Source: CALMKX01 sp036274895 (GTDB taxonomy: Bacteria; Acidobacteriota; Thermoanaerobaculia; Multivoradales; SZUA-115). Taken from it: 64,000 nt of DNA. Shown here piece after piece: positions 30,593 through 38,533 of this stretch. The stretch lies in contig DASUEU010000039.1 of the NCBI GenBank assembly GCA_036274895.1, positions 262,300 to 326,299 of the forward strand, in the 5' to 3' direction. The first letter of the stretch is position 1. Each line of letters begins with the position of its first letter. The position numbers were made by a program, and so were the translations under genes. A model generated the notes under the pieces. It was not told where the DNA came from, did no database searches, and worked only from the letters and a program-made list of their open reading frames with translations.

Positions 30593-33500
30593 CCACCGAG
30601 CTGATCGAGGATCTCTATCCTCTGACACCGACCCAGCAGGGCATGTTGTTCCATACCCTCTACACGCCGGACGCCGGGATCTACATCGAGCAGATGACCT
30701 GCACTCTCGAGGGAACCCTCGATCAGGGCGCGTTCGAGCGGGCCTGGGCTCGGGTGATCGACCGCCACGCCGTGCTGCGCTCGGCCTTCGACTGGGAGAG
30801 CATGGATCAATCGACCCAGGTGGTGATGCGCGAGGTCGACTTGCCCTTGCGCCTCCACGATTGGCGAGATCTCGAGCCCGAGGCGCGGCAGCAGCGGCTC
30901 GACGCCCACCTGGCAGACGAGCGCGAGCGGGGGTTCGACCTCGCGGTGGCGCCGCTGGTGCGCATTACCCTGTTCCGGCTTGCGGACCAGACGTACCAGA
31001 TGACCTGGTGCCACCACCACATCATCCTGGATGGCTGGTCGATGCCGATCCTGGTCAACGAGCTGTTCCGTTGCTACTGGGCCGAGCGGGCCGGGCTGGA
31101 CCTCGAGCTGCCCAGGCCCCGACCGTTCCGGGACTACATCGCCTGGCTCCAGCGGCAAGACCTGAGTGCGGCGGAGGTCTACTGGCGACGGCGCCTCGCG
31201 GGATTTCCGGCGCCCACGCCCCTGGGGGTCGAGAGTCCCGGACCAGACGCCGAGCTGCCCCGCGAGCTCTTCGGGGACGTGCGCTCACGGCTCTCGGCAG
31301 TGACCTCGTCGACCCTTTCGAGTCTGGCCCAGAGCCAACACTTGACTCTGAGCGCCATCGCCCTCGGCGCCTGGGCCCTGCTTCTGAGCCGCCGAAGCGA
31401 AGAGCCCGACGTGGTGCTCGGTGCCCTGGTCTCGGGGCGCCCCGCGGAGCTGAGCGGGGCCGAGACCATGGTGGGGCTGTTCCTCAACACCCTCCCCCTG
31501 CGAGCTCAGGTCCGGCCCGAGCAGGGCTTCCTGGCCTTCGCGCGAGAGGTCCACGAGACCCTGCTCGAGCTGCGCACCCACGAGCACAGCCCTCTCGTCC
31601 AGGTCCAGGGCTGGAGCGAGATCCCACGGGGCACGTCGCTGTTCGAGAGCATGGTTTCCTACGAGAGCTTCCCCCTCGGCTCCCCTAGCCCCGCTGGCGA
31701 GCAGGAGCTGGTGGTTCGGGAGCCGAAGATCGTCGGCAGCCCGCACTACCCTCTCAACCTGGCCTTCAACCCCGGGGAGATCATCGAGCTGGGTCTTCGC
31801 TACGACACCCGTCGGTTCCGGCCGGAGGCAGTCCGCGAGCTGCTCGACCAATACGTGCTGCTGCTCGAACAGGTCGCGGCAACGCCGACCATCCCTCTGG
31901 CTCGCTTGTCGCTCGTGACCCCGGCGGCCCGCCGCATCCTCCCGGATCCAGCGGTGGTCCTGGACCGGCCCGAGCCCCTCTCGCTTCCCGAGCGGTTCCA
32001 CGAGGTGGCGGCTCACCACTCCCAGCGGCCGGCGGTGGTGCAAGGGGGAGAGATCTGGACCTATGTCCAGCTCGCCGAGCGGGCAAACGCCCTCGCGGCC
32101 CTGCTGGCGGAGGCTGGGGTCGAGGCGGGAACGGCGGTGGCAGTCTCGGGTGAGCGCAGCCCGGGCCTGGTATCGAGCATGCTGGCCGTGCTCCTGGCCG
32201 GCGGCGTGCTGGTGCCCTTGGACCCGCGCCTGCCCACGGAGCGTCGGAGGGAGATGGAGCGGCAGGCCGGTGTTCGCCACCGCCTGGAGGACAGCTCAGG
32301 CCCCGAGCCGACCGACGAAGAGGAGATCAGGCTCTGGAGATTCCAGGCCAGCACGGGCTTGCCGGAGGGAGCGGTACCGGGAGCCGAGCCGCCGCAGCGC
32401 TCGACCCGGCCTGGAGATCCGGCCTATGTCTTCTTCACCTCGGGTACGACCGGCCGCCCGAAGGGGGTCCTCGGCTGTCACCGCGGGTTGGCCCATTTCC
32501 TCGACTGGCAGCGAACCACCTTCGAGGTCGGCCCGGGCGATCGCTCGGCCCAGCTCACCGGCCTGTCGTTCGACGTCGTCCTTCGCGATCTCTTCCTGCC
32601 TCTGACCGCCGGTGCCACGCTCTGCCTGCCGGAGCCCGGGCTCGACGTCGCCTCGCCCGACCTTCCCGCCTGGTTGGAAACTCAGGGCATCACCTTGCTC
32701 CACACGGTGCCCTCACTCGCTCGCCACTGGCTTCTCACGGCCACCAAGGGCGCCTCGCTGGGTGCCCTGCGCCATACCTTCTTCGCCGGCGAGCCGCTGA
32801 CCGAAGAGCTGGTCTCGGCCTGGCGCTCGACCTTCGCCGCCGGAGGCGAGGTGATCAACCTCTATGGCCCGACCGAAACCACGCTGGCCAAGCTCTCCTT
32901 CCGGGTCCCCGACCCGCCTCTGCCAGGAGTCCAGCCGATCGGCCGCCCCTTGCCCCAGACGCAGGCGCTGGTGCTCGGCGAAGGAGACCGTCTCTGCGGA
33001 CTCGGCGAGCCGGGCGAGATCGTCCTGCGCACGCCCTTCCGGACTCTCGGCTACCTCCAGCCCGGAGCCGTCGAAGCAGCTCGCTTCTTCCCCAGTCCCT
33101 GGAGCGGCGACCAGGAGGACTTGCTCTACCGGAGCGGCGACGTCGGCCGCCACCGACTCGATGGCGTGCTGGAGATTCTCGGTCGCCGTGACGAGCAGCT
33201 GAAGGTCCGCGGCGTTCGGATCGTGCCGGGGGAGATCGAGTCTGTGCTGCGGGAGCATGCCGGGGTCCAGGACGCCGTGGTGATCGCCCGCCCCAGTCCC
33301 CGCGGTGAGGCTGCCCTGGCAGCCTTCGTGGTGGCGACCCGAGATCGAGCCGCGAGGGTCGACGGACGTCTCCGGCGGCGCCTGCCCAACCATCTCGCCG
33401 TGGTGGAGCTGGGGGAGGAGGACACGCTGGGGCAATATGCAGAGATCTTCGAGGAGAAGGTCTTCACGCGACACGGGATCGAAGTAGGCCCGCGCGGGCG

Positions 33501-35214
33501 GGTGATCGACCTCGGAGCCGGAATCGGGCTGTTCCGCCTCTTCTGCCAGATCGCCTGGCCCGGCTGTAGGGTCGACTCCTTTGAGGCGGATCCCGCCGCC
33601 TTCTCTCTCCTCTCGACCAACGCCTCGTTGTATCCCAGCCCGGGCGGGCTGCACGAGGTGACCCCCGAGGAGTTGGCCGGCGGAGCCTTGTCCCGCTTTC
33701 TCGACGAAGAGGCCCTCGACCGAGTCGACCTGCTCAAAATCAGCAGAGTCCCCAACCCGGCCGGCGTACTCGAGGGGATCCGCGAAGATCTCCGCGCGAA
33801 GCTCGAGCTGGTGGTGATCCGACTCGAGCCAGGTGAGGCCGCGGCTCGAGTGCTCGAGCCGCTCGCTCGCCTGGGGTTCGAGTGCACGGTGGAGGACGAG
33901 CCATCCCGCTACCTCTACGCCTGGCAGAGCAAGGCGGCTGGGAGGAGCGCAGGGGCCGAGGCCCACGGCCGGCCCTTGCCGACCAGTCGGCCCCTGCTCA
34001 GTGGTGAAGAGCTGATGGCCTGGCTGATCGACCGCCTTCCTCCGGCCCTGGTGCCGTCCTCGATCTCGATGCTGGACCAGCTGCCTCTGACCCCCAACGG
34101 CAAGCTCGATCAGCGTGCCCTGCCGGTGCCCCAGGCCGAGCGGCCGCCCTTGCGGCAGGCCTATGTGGCTCCTCGCGATGCCGTGGAGATGACTCTGGTG
34201 GAGCTCTGGGAAGGTGTGCTCGGAGTCCGACCCATCGGCGTGCGAGACAGTTTTTTCGACCTCGGTGGACACTCCCTCCTGGTGGCCACTCTGGTCAGCC
34301 GGATCGAACGGGAGCTGGCCCGCTCGGTTCCCCTCGGCACCCTCTTCCACGCACCGACGATCGAGAAGCTGGCCCAGGTCCTGGGAGAGGCCGGAGCCGC
34401 ACCTTCTACGCCGCTCCTGCCCATCCAGCCCCAGGGGTCCAAGCGCCCGGTCTTCTTCGTCCATCCCCTGGGTGGCAGTGCCGTCTGCTACCTCGGCCTG
34501 GCACGCGAGCTCGGGCTCGAACAACCCATCTACGGCCTGGACACTCACTACCTGGTCCACCGGGACGAGACCTTCGACTCGCTGGAGGCCATGGCCTCCC
34601 GGTACGTCGAAGCCGTTCGTCAGGTGAGCCCTGCAGGACCCTACCGCCTCGGCGGCTGGTCCTTCGGTGGCCTGGTGGCCTTCGAGATGGCCCAGCAGCT
34701 GACCCGTGAAGGCGAGGAGGTCGAGCTCCTGGCCCTGCTCGATACCTTCCTCTCCTCCGAGGAGACCGGCCGTCGATCCGAGGCGGACTCGGCGACCGTC
34801 TTGAGCGAGCTACTGGGCGATCGAATTCCGCTGGTCGAGGAAGAGCTGCGACGACTCGACGGCGAAGGGCAGTTGCGCTACGTGCTCGATCGCTGTCGTG
34901 AGGCCGACGCCGTTCCCCTGGGCTATGACGAGGGAACGGCCCGGCGGCTGATGGAGATCGTCAGCATGAACGGCCGGCTCAGCCAAGCCTACCGCCCCCG
35001 GCTCTATCCCGGGCAGATCACCTACTACCAGGCGCGAATGGCGGATTCGCCGCCTGGAGGGCCGATCGTCGAGGAGTGGCGCCGGCTCAGTGGTCAGCCC
35101 CTCGCCCATCAGGTAGTGCTCGGCAACCACCGCGAGATGCTCTCGCCCCCCTACGTGGCCGGTCTCGCCGAGACCATCGGAAGCGAGCTGGACCGGCTCG
35201 ACACTCTGTCTTGA
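30589..35214 (+). CDS. Terminal NRPS, C-A(MT-like insert)-PCP-TE
   Basis: The start is the ATG at 30589, overlapping the previous stop (ATGA) with AGAGAAAGGG upstream. Reading in the same frame from 30037 would run over the end of the preceding gene and is rejected. Domains: condensation (HHHIILDG near 31012), adenylation (TSGTTGRPKG near 32437, FDVVLRD near 32570, NLYGPTE near 32860, code DVRHFALLAK), an insertion at about 33400-33930 resembling FkbM-type methyltransferases (DLGAGIGLF near 33510), A10 lysine (NGKLD near 34100), carrier domain (LGGHS near 34265) and a type I thioesterase (GWSFGG, Ser1358; Asp in LLDTF; His in GNHREM). It loads the last residue and releases the product by hydrolysis or cyclisation. 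The insert has lost residues usual in FkbM proteins and may be inactive. Confidence 0.95.
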   Translation: MTTELIEDLYPLTPTQQGMLFHTLYTPDAGIYIEQMTCTLEGTLDQGAFERAWARVIDRHAVLRSAFDWESMDQSTQVVMREVDLPLRLHDWRDLEPEARQQRLDAHLADERERGFDLAVAPLVRITLFRLADQTYQMTWCHHHIILDGWSMPILVNELFRCYWAERAGLDLELPRPRPFRDYIAWLQRQDLSAAEVYWRRRLAGFPAPTPLGVESPGPDAELPRELFGDVRSRLSAVTSSTLSSLAQSQHLTLSAIALGAWALLLSRRSEEPDVVLGALVSGRPAELSGAETMVGLFLNTLPLRAQVRPEQGFLAFAREVHETLLELRTHEHSPLVQVQGWSEIPRGTSLFESMVSYESFPLGSPSPAGEQELVVREPKIVGSPHYPLNLAFNPGEIIELGLRYDTRRFRPEAVRELLDQYVLLLEQVAATPTIPLARLSLVTPAARRILPDPAVVLDRPEPLSLPERFHEVAAHHSQRPAVVQGGEIWTYVQLAERANALAALLAEAGVEAGTAVAVSGERSPGLVSSMLAVLLAGGVLVPLDPRLPTERRREMERQAGVRHRLEDSSGPEPTDEEEIRLWRFQASTGLPEGAVPGAEPPQRSTRPGDPAYVFFTSGTTGRPKGVLGCHRGLAHFLDWQRTTFEVGPGDRSAQLTGLSFDVVLRDLFLPLTAGATLCLPEPGLDVASPDLPAWLETQGITLLHTVPSLARHWLLTATKGASLGALRHTFFAGEPLTEELVSAWRSTFAAGGEVINLYGPTETTLAKLSFRVPDPPLPGVQPIGRPLPQTQALVLGEGDRLCGLGEPGEIVLRTPFRTLGYLQPGAVEAARFFPSPWSGDQEDLLYRSGDVGRHRLDGVLEILGRRDEQLKVRGVRIVPGEIESVLREHAGVQDAVVIARPSPRGEAALAAFVVATRDRAARVDGRLRRRLPNHLAVVELGEEDTLGQYAEIFEEKVFTRHGIEVGPRGRVIDLGAGIGLFRLFCQIAWPGCRVDSFEADPAAFSLLSTNASLYPSPGGLHEVTPEELAGGALSRFLDEEALDRVDLLKISRVPNPAGVLEGIREDLRAKLELVVIRLEPGEAAARVLEPLARLGFECTVEDEPSRYLYAWQSKAAGRSAGAEAHGRPLPTSRPLLSGEELMAWLIDRLPPALVPSSISMLDQLPLTPNGKLDQRALPVPQAERPPLRQAYVAPRDAVEMTLVELWEGVLGVRPIGVRDSFFDLGGHSLLVATLVSRIERELARSVPLGTLFHAPTIEKLAQVLGEAGAAPSTPLLPIQPQGSKRPVFFVHPLGGSAVCYLGLARELGLEQPIYGLDTHYLVHRDETFDSLEAMASRYVEAVRQVSPAGPYRLGGWSFGGLVAFEMAQQLTREGEEVELLALLDTFLSSEETGRRSEADSATVLSELLGDRIPLVEEELRRLDGEGQLRYVLDRCREADAVPLGYDEGTARRLMEIVSMNGRLSQAYRPRLYPGQITYYQARMADSPPGGPIVEEWRRLSGQPLAHQVVLGNHREMLSPPYVAGLAETIGSELDRLDTLS

Positions 35215-35260
35215 GCAGCGGCTCGAACGACACTGGCGGGGACCGCGTGGCCCCTTTCCC

Positions 35261-35270
35261 GAGGAGGTGA
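35261..35270 (+). promoter_or_regulatory. Strong Shine-Dalgarno site deciding a TTG start
   Basis: GAGGAGGTGA lies 4 bases before the TTG at 35275. It is the only convincing start signal for the following gene, and the spacing fits that TTG only. A GTG within the site itself (35267) is in another frame. Confidence 0.7.
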
Positions 35271-35274
35271 GCTC

Positions 35275-36687
35275 TTGATCTACGAAAGCCTGCGACGGGA
35301 AGAGATCCCCGAGGAAGTCTTGGCCGCTCACCGCGCGCTCGGACCCCTCAACGAGGAGTTCCTCGACTTCGTGGCGGGGACTCCGGCCGCCCTCGAGCGA
35401 TCGAGCTTCCAGCCCGTTCACGATCTCGCCTTCTACCCACTGACTTCCTGGCCGGTGTTCGCCGGCGGCGAAATGCTCGACGAGCTCACCCGGGCCTCGG
35501 TCGAGCTGACTCGGCTCATCAAAAAGGTGCCGGCCCTCACCTTCAAGAACGACCCCACGGCCATCGCCAGCTACTACAAGCTGGCGAGCCCCCAGCTCGC
35601 CACCATGGTCCTCGAGGAGCCCAACGGCTTCGACGCAGCCCTGGCCCGAGCGGATCTGGTGATCTCCCCGCAGGGCATCAAGTGCCTCGAAGTCAATCTC
35701 GGCTGTCCGGGTGGCCTTCAGGTGCCCGCTGCCGAGCCTGCCTACCTGCGGTGCGCGGTCTTGGCGAAATTCCTGGCGGACCAGGACCGCCCGGTCCGGG
35801 TGACCAGCGCTCTCGAAGTCGAGCTGACGCACGTCCTCTCCAGCGTGGCCACCGAGATCGCATGGCCGCACTCGGAACTGAACACCAGCTTCATCGCGAC
35901 CTCCGAGCTGGCGCCGGAAGTCAAGGCCGAGACCCTTCGCTATACCGAGCCCATCTATCGCTCACTCCTGGCCCGCCATGCTCCCGGAAAGACCGGAGAT
36001 CTCCTCATCGGCAGCTATCGCGACCTCGAGGACTTCCCAGAGCACGTAGCGCTTCGTGGTCGTCGGCTGGCCGCCATCATCGAGCTCGAGCAGAGCCAAT
36101 GGCACTCCACCTTCCGTCACTTCAAGAGCGGGCGAATGAAGATCTTCAACGGCCCGTGCGCCCTGATCCTCGCCGACAAGCGCAACCTGGCTCTGCTCTC
36201 GGAGTTGGAGCGCTCACCGCTGCTCAGTGCCGAGGAACGAGCTGCCATCAGCCGCTGGATCCCTTGGTCGCGCCCGATCAAGGCCGGCTATTCTCACCGA
36301 GACGGCGAGCGACTCTATCTGCCAGAATACATCTCAGCGAATCGGGAATCTCTGGTGATGAAACCGGCCCGCTCTGGAAAGGGGGCGAACGTACATCTCG
36401 GCAGGTCGACTTCTCCGGACCTGTGGACCCAGGTCCTTCGTGAGGCACTCGCAGCCCGTGATTGGATCGTCCAGGACTATCATCAATCGCTTCCTTACCT
36501 CTGTCAGATGGGAGACCGAGGATGTGCCGTCCACGACCTGGTCTGGGGAATCTTCGTGTTCGGATCCCGCTATGGTGGTGGCTTTCTGCGCGTCATGCCC
36601 AGGGATCTCCACGTACCCATCAACTCGGCGCGAGGCGCGCTCGAAGCGATTCTCTTTGAGGTCGGAGCCCCTCGTACTGACATCTAA
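35275..36687 (+). CDS. ATP-grasp-like ligase, last gene of the NRPS cluster
   Basis: A 470-residue soluble protein 60 bases downstream of the thioesterase gene and probably in the same operon. A segment near 36350-36400 reads SLVMKPARSGKGANVHLG, which matches the Lys-Pro-Gly-rich nucleotide loop of circularly permuted ATP-grasp enzymes (glutathionylspermidine synthase-like and related families). WIVQDY near 36465 fits the next ATP-grasp strand. An earlier segment (CLEVNLGCPGG near 35685-35715) resembles the 'LEFN..GG' stretch of the same group. Such enzymes make amide bonds through an acyl phosphate. It could add or close a bond on the NRPS product or supply a precursor; the sequence does not say which. 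Family placement is from remembered motifs only. Confidence 0.6.
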   Translation: MIYESLRREEIPEEVLAAHRALGPLNEEFLDFVAGTPAALERSSFQPVHDLAFYPLTSWPVFAGGEMLDELTRASVELTRLIKKVPALTFKNDPTAIASYYKLASPQLATMVLEEPNGFDAALARADLVISPQGIKCLEVNLGCPGGLQVPAAEPAYLRCAVLAKFLADQDRPVRVTSALEVELTHVLSSVATEIAWPHSELNTSFIATSELAPEVKAETLRYTEPIYRSLLARHAPGKTGDLLIGSYRDLEDFPEHVALRGRRLAAIIELEQSQWHSTFRHFKSGRMKIFNGPCALILADKRNLALLSELERSPLLSAEERAAISRWIPWSRPIKAGYSHRDGERLYLPEYISANRESLVMKPARSGKGANVHLGRSTSPDLWTQVLREALAARDWIVQDYHQSLPYLCQMGDRGCAVHDLVWGIFVFGSRYGGGFLRVMPRDLHVPINSARGALEAILFEVGAPRTDI

Positions 36688-36701
36688 CCGAGGGTTGTCT
36701 T

Positions 36702-37253
36702 ATGAAGCATTTGTTGATTCTGCCGGCTCTTTTCACTTTTCTGGGCTGCGCGACGACCATGGACGATCCCGTAGCCTCCGTGCCCGTTCAGGTTGTTGCC
36801 GAGAGCTCCATGAAACGCTTTGGTGTCGTTCACGGCTACATCTTGCGGGCGGCCGAGAAGATCCCGGATGAGCTCTATTCCCTCCGGCCGGTTCCGGAGG
36901 TCCGGTCGATCGCCGAGCTTTTCGGCCACATTGCCGATAGCTACAAGCTCGTCTGTGGCAGCGCCCTCGGCGAGCCGCTGCCCGAAGACGTCAAGCGAAT
37001 CGAGCACACGACGTCGACGAAGGCCGATCTCATCCAGGCACTCACGACCAACAAGGCCTATTGCGATCGCGCCCACGAGCTCCTATCGGGAGCGAAAGGG
37101 GCAGAGATGATGCCGGCCACCGGCGGCCTCCACCCGCGGGTGACCTTGCTCTTCTACAACACCGCTCACAGTTGGGAGCACTACGGCAACCTGGTCACCT
37201 ACATGAGGATCAACGGCATCGTACCGCCGTCGAGCGAGCGAGCACAGAAGTAA
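36702..37253 (+). CDS. DinB/YfiT-like lipoprotein
   Basis: A 183-residue protein with a lipoprotein signal: a hydrophobic stretch ending in FLGC, so lipidation at Cys16 is expected. The rest looks like a DinB/YfiT-type four-helix bundle: an AELFGHIADSY segment around residue 65 and an HSWEHYGNL segment near residue 151 supply spaced histidines of the kind that bind a metal in this superfamily. It starts 14 bases after the ATP-grasp gene on the same strand and may be co-transcribed, but nothing ties it to peptide synthesis. The likely location is the periplasmic face of a membrane. The enzymatic role is unknown. Confidence 0.7.
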   Translation: MKHLLILPALFTFLGCATTMDDPVASVPVQVVAESSMKRFGVVHGYILRAAEKIPDELYSLRPVPEVRSIAELFGHIADSYKLVCGSALGEPLPEDVKRIEHTTSTKADLIQALTTNKAYCDRAHELLSGAKGAEMMPATGGLHPRVTLLFYNTAHSWEHYGNLVTYMRINGIVPPSSERAQK

Positions 37254-37275
37254 GCGGCTCTTCCGTTCTTTGTGT

Positions 37276-37290
37276 GGGTAGCCGGCCAGC
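37276..37290 (+). repeat. 15-base direct repeat, left copy
   Basis: The 15 bases GGGTAGCCGGCCAGC also occur at 45947-45961. The pair brackets the broken hsdM, the Avs-like gene and its partner. A match this short can occur by chance in GC-rich DNA. Confidence 0.4.
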
Positions 37291-37399
37291 AGGGGGCCTG
37301 GGCTGGGCGGTATCGTCAGGGCCATGCGAGACCGAGGCCTGCACGCGAGGATCCTGGGCATCGAGGCGCCGTGTTCCAGGACCGAGGTTGCCCCCTGCT
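37288..37399. repeat. 10-base inverted repeat in the gap before hsdM
   Basis: AGCAGGGGGC at 37288-37297 and its exact reverse complement GCCCCCTGCT at 37390-37399 lie 92 bases apart in the 187-base gap before the hsdM remnant. No function is evident, and the arms are too far apart for a simple terminator. Confidence 0.35.
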
Positions 37400-37440
37400 A
37401 GGATGCGCCCGGATCCCTTCTCTGGACGCGAGGTGGCCGA

Positions 37441-38481
37441 TTGCCTGAGACGCCTGTTCTGAAGCTCACGTTCAGCCAGCTGTCGAGCCTGCTGTTCAAG
37501 GCCTGCGACGACCTGCGCGGGAGCATGGATGCCTCGGAGTACAAGGAGTACATCTTCGGCATGCTGTTCCTGAAGCGCTTGTCCGACCTGTTCGACCAGG
37601 AGAAGGACAAGCTCGAGGCCGAGCTCCAGGGCCGAGGCATGGCGCCGGCCCACGTCGAGGCTCAGCTCGAGAACCCGGACCAGTACACGTTCTACGTGCC
37701 CTTCGAGGCTCGCTGGGAGCAGGTCCAGCACCTGAAGACGGACGTGGGCACGGCCCTCAACAAGGCATTGGAAGCGCTCGAGGACGCCAATCCGGACGCT
37801 CTCGAGGACGTGCTCAAGGGCATCAACTTCAACCGCAAGATCGGCCAGCGGACGCTGGATGACGACACGCTGGTCAACTTCATCCAGAACTTCGAGGAGA
37901 TCCCCCTCCGGGACGAGAACTTCGAGTTCCCCGACCTCCTGGGTGCGGCCTACGAGTACCTGATCAAGTATTTCGCCGACTCCGCCGGCAAGAAGGCCGG
38001 GGAGTTCTACACCCCGGCAGAGGTGGTGCGGGTACTGGTGGAGATTGTGGATCCGCGCCCGGGCATGAGCGTCTATGACCCCACGGTCGGGTCCGGCGGC
38101 ATGCTGATCCAGACCCGCGATTACGTGAGCGAGTGCGGCGGCGACCCGCGGGACCTCACCCTGGCGGGTCAAGAGAAGATCGGCACCACCTGGTCGATCT
38201 GCAAGATGAACATGCTGCTCCACGGCATCGCGCATGCCGACATCCGCCAGGAGGACACCCTGCGCCGCCTCCAGCACCGGGCCGAGAAGGGCAAGCTGCG
38301 GCGCTACAAGCGTCGAGGTTCCAGTCCTGAACCCGCCGGCGCGTCGCGCTGGGCAGGAAGCTCTGTCTCTCGCCACTTGGCGCCAAGGACGATGGCTCCA
38401 CGAAGCTCTGGACCCCGCCTGGTCCTTCGTCATCTCCGCCTGGCAATGGCTGGGCTGGCTTGTCAGCGCCTCCAGCGATAG
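37441..38481 (+). pseudogene. hsdM: Truncated type I restriction-modification methylase (HsdM)
   Basis: TTG start with GAGGTGG about 6 bases upstream. The N-terminal helical domain of HsdM is intact (DASEYKEYIFGMLFLKRLSD around residues 31-50). It is followed by the FYTP motif near 38008 and SAM motif I DPTVGSGG near 38079. Family similarity continues to about 38310 (NMLLHGI, ADIRQ), then stops exactly where the catalytic NPPF motif should appear. The remaining residues to the stop at 38481 are unrelated and out of character. A normal HsdM has about 480-800 residues; this has 346, of which roughly 290 are homologous. No hsdS or hsdR lies in the window. The protein should lack methyltransferase activity. 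The break probably marks an insertion or deletion edge. Confidence 0.8.
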
Positions 38482-38533
38482 TCTTGCTCGACACTGCTTT
38501 CTGGCATCGAAGAACTCAAGCCAAGGGCCTCAA

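Noticed and set aside
38234..38533. Upstream extension of the Avs-like gene
   Set aside because: It overlaps the hsdM remnant, has no family similarity, and the ATG at 38534 has a better ribosome site.
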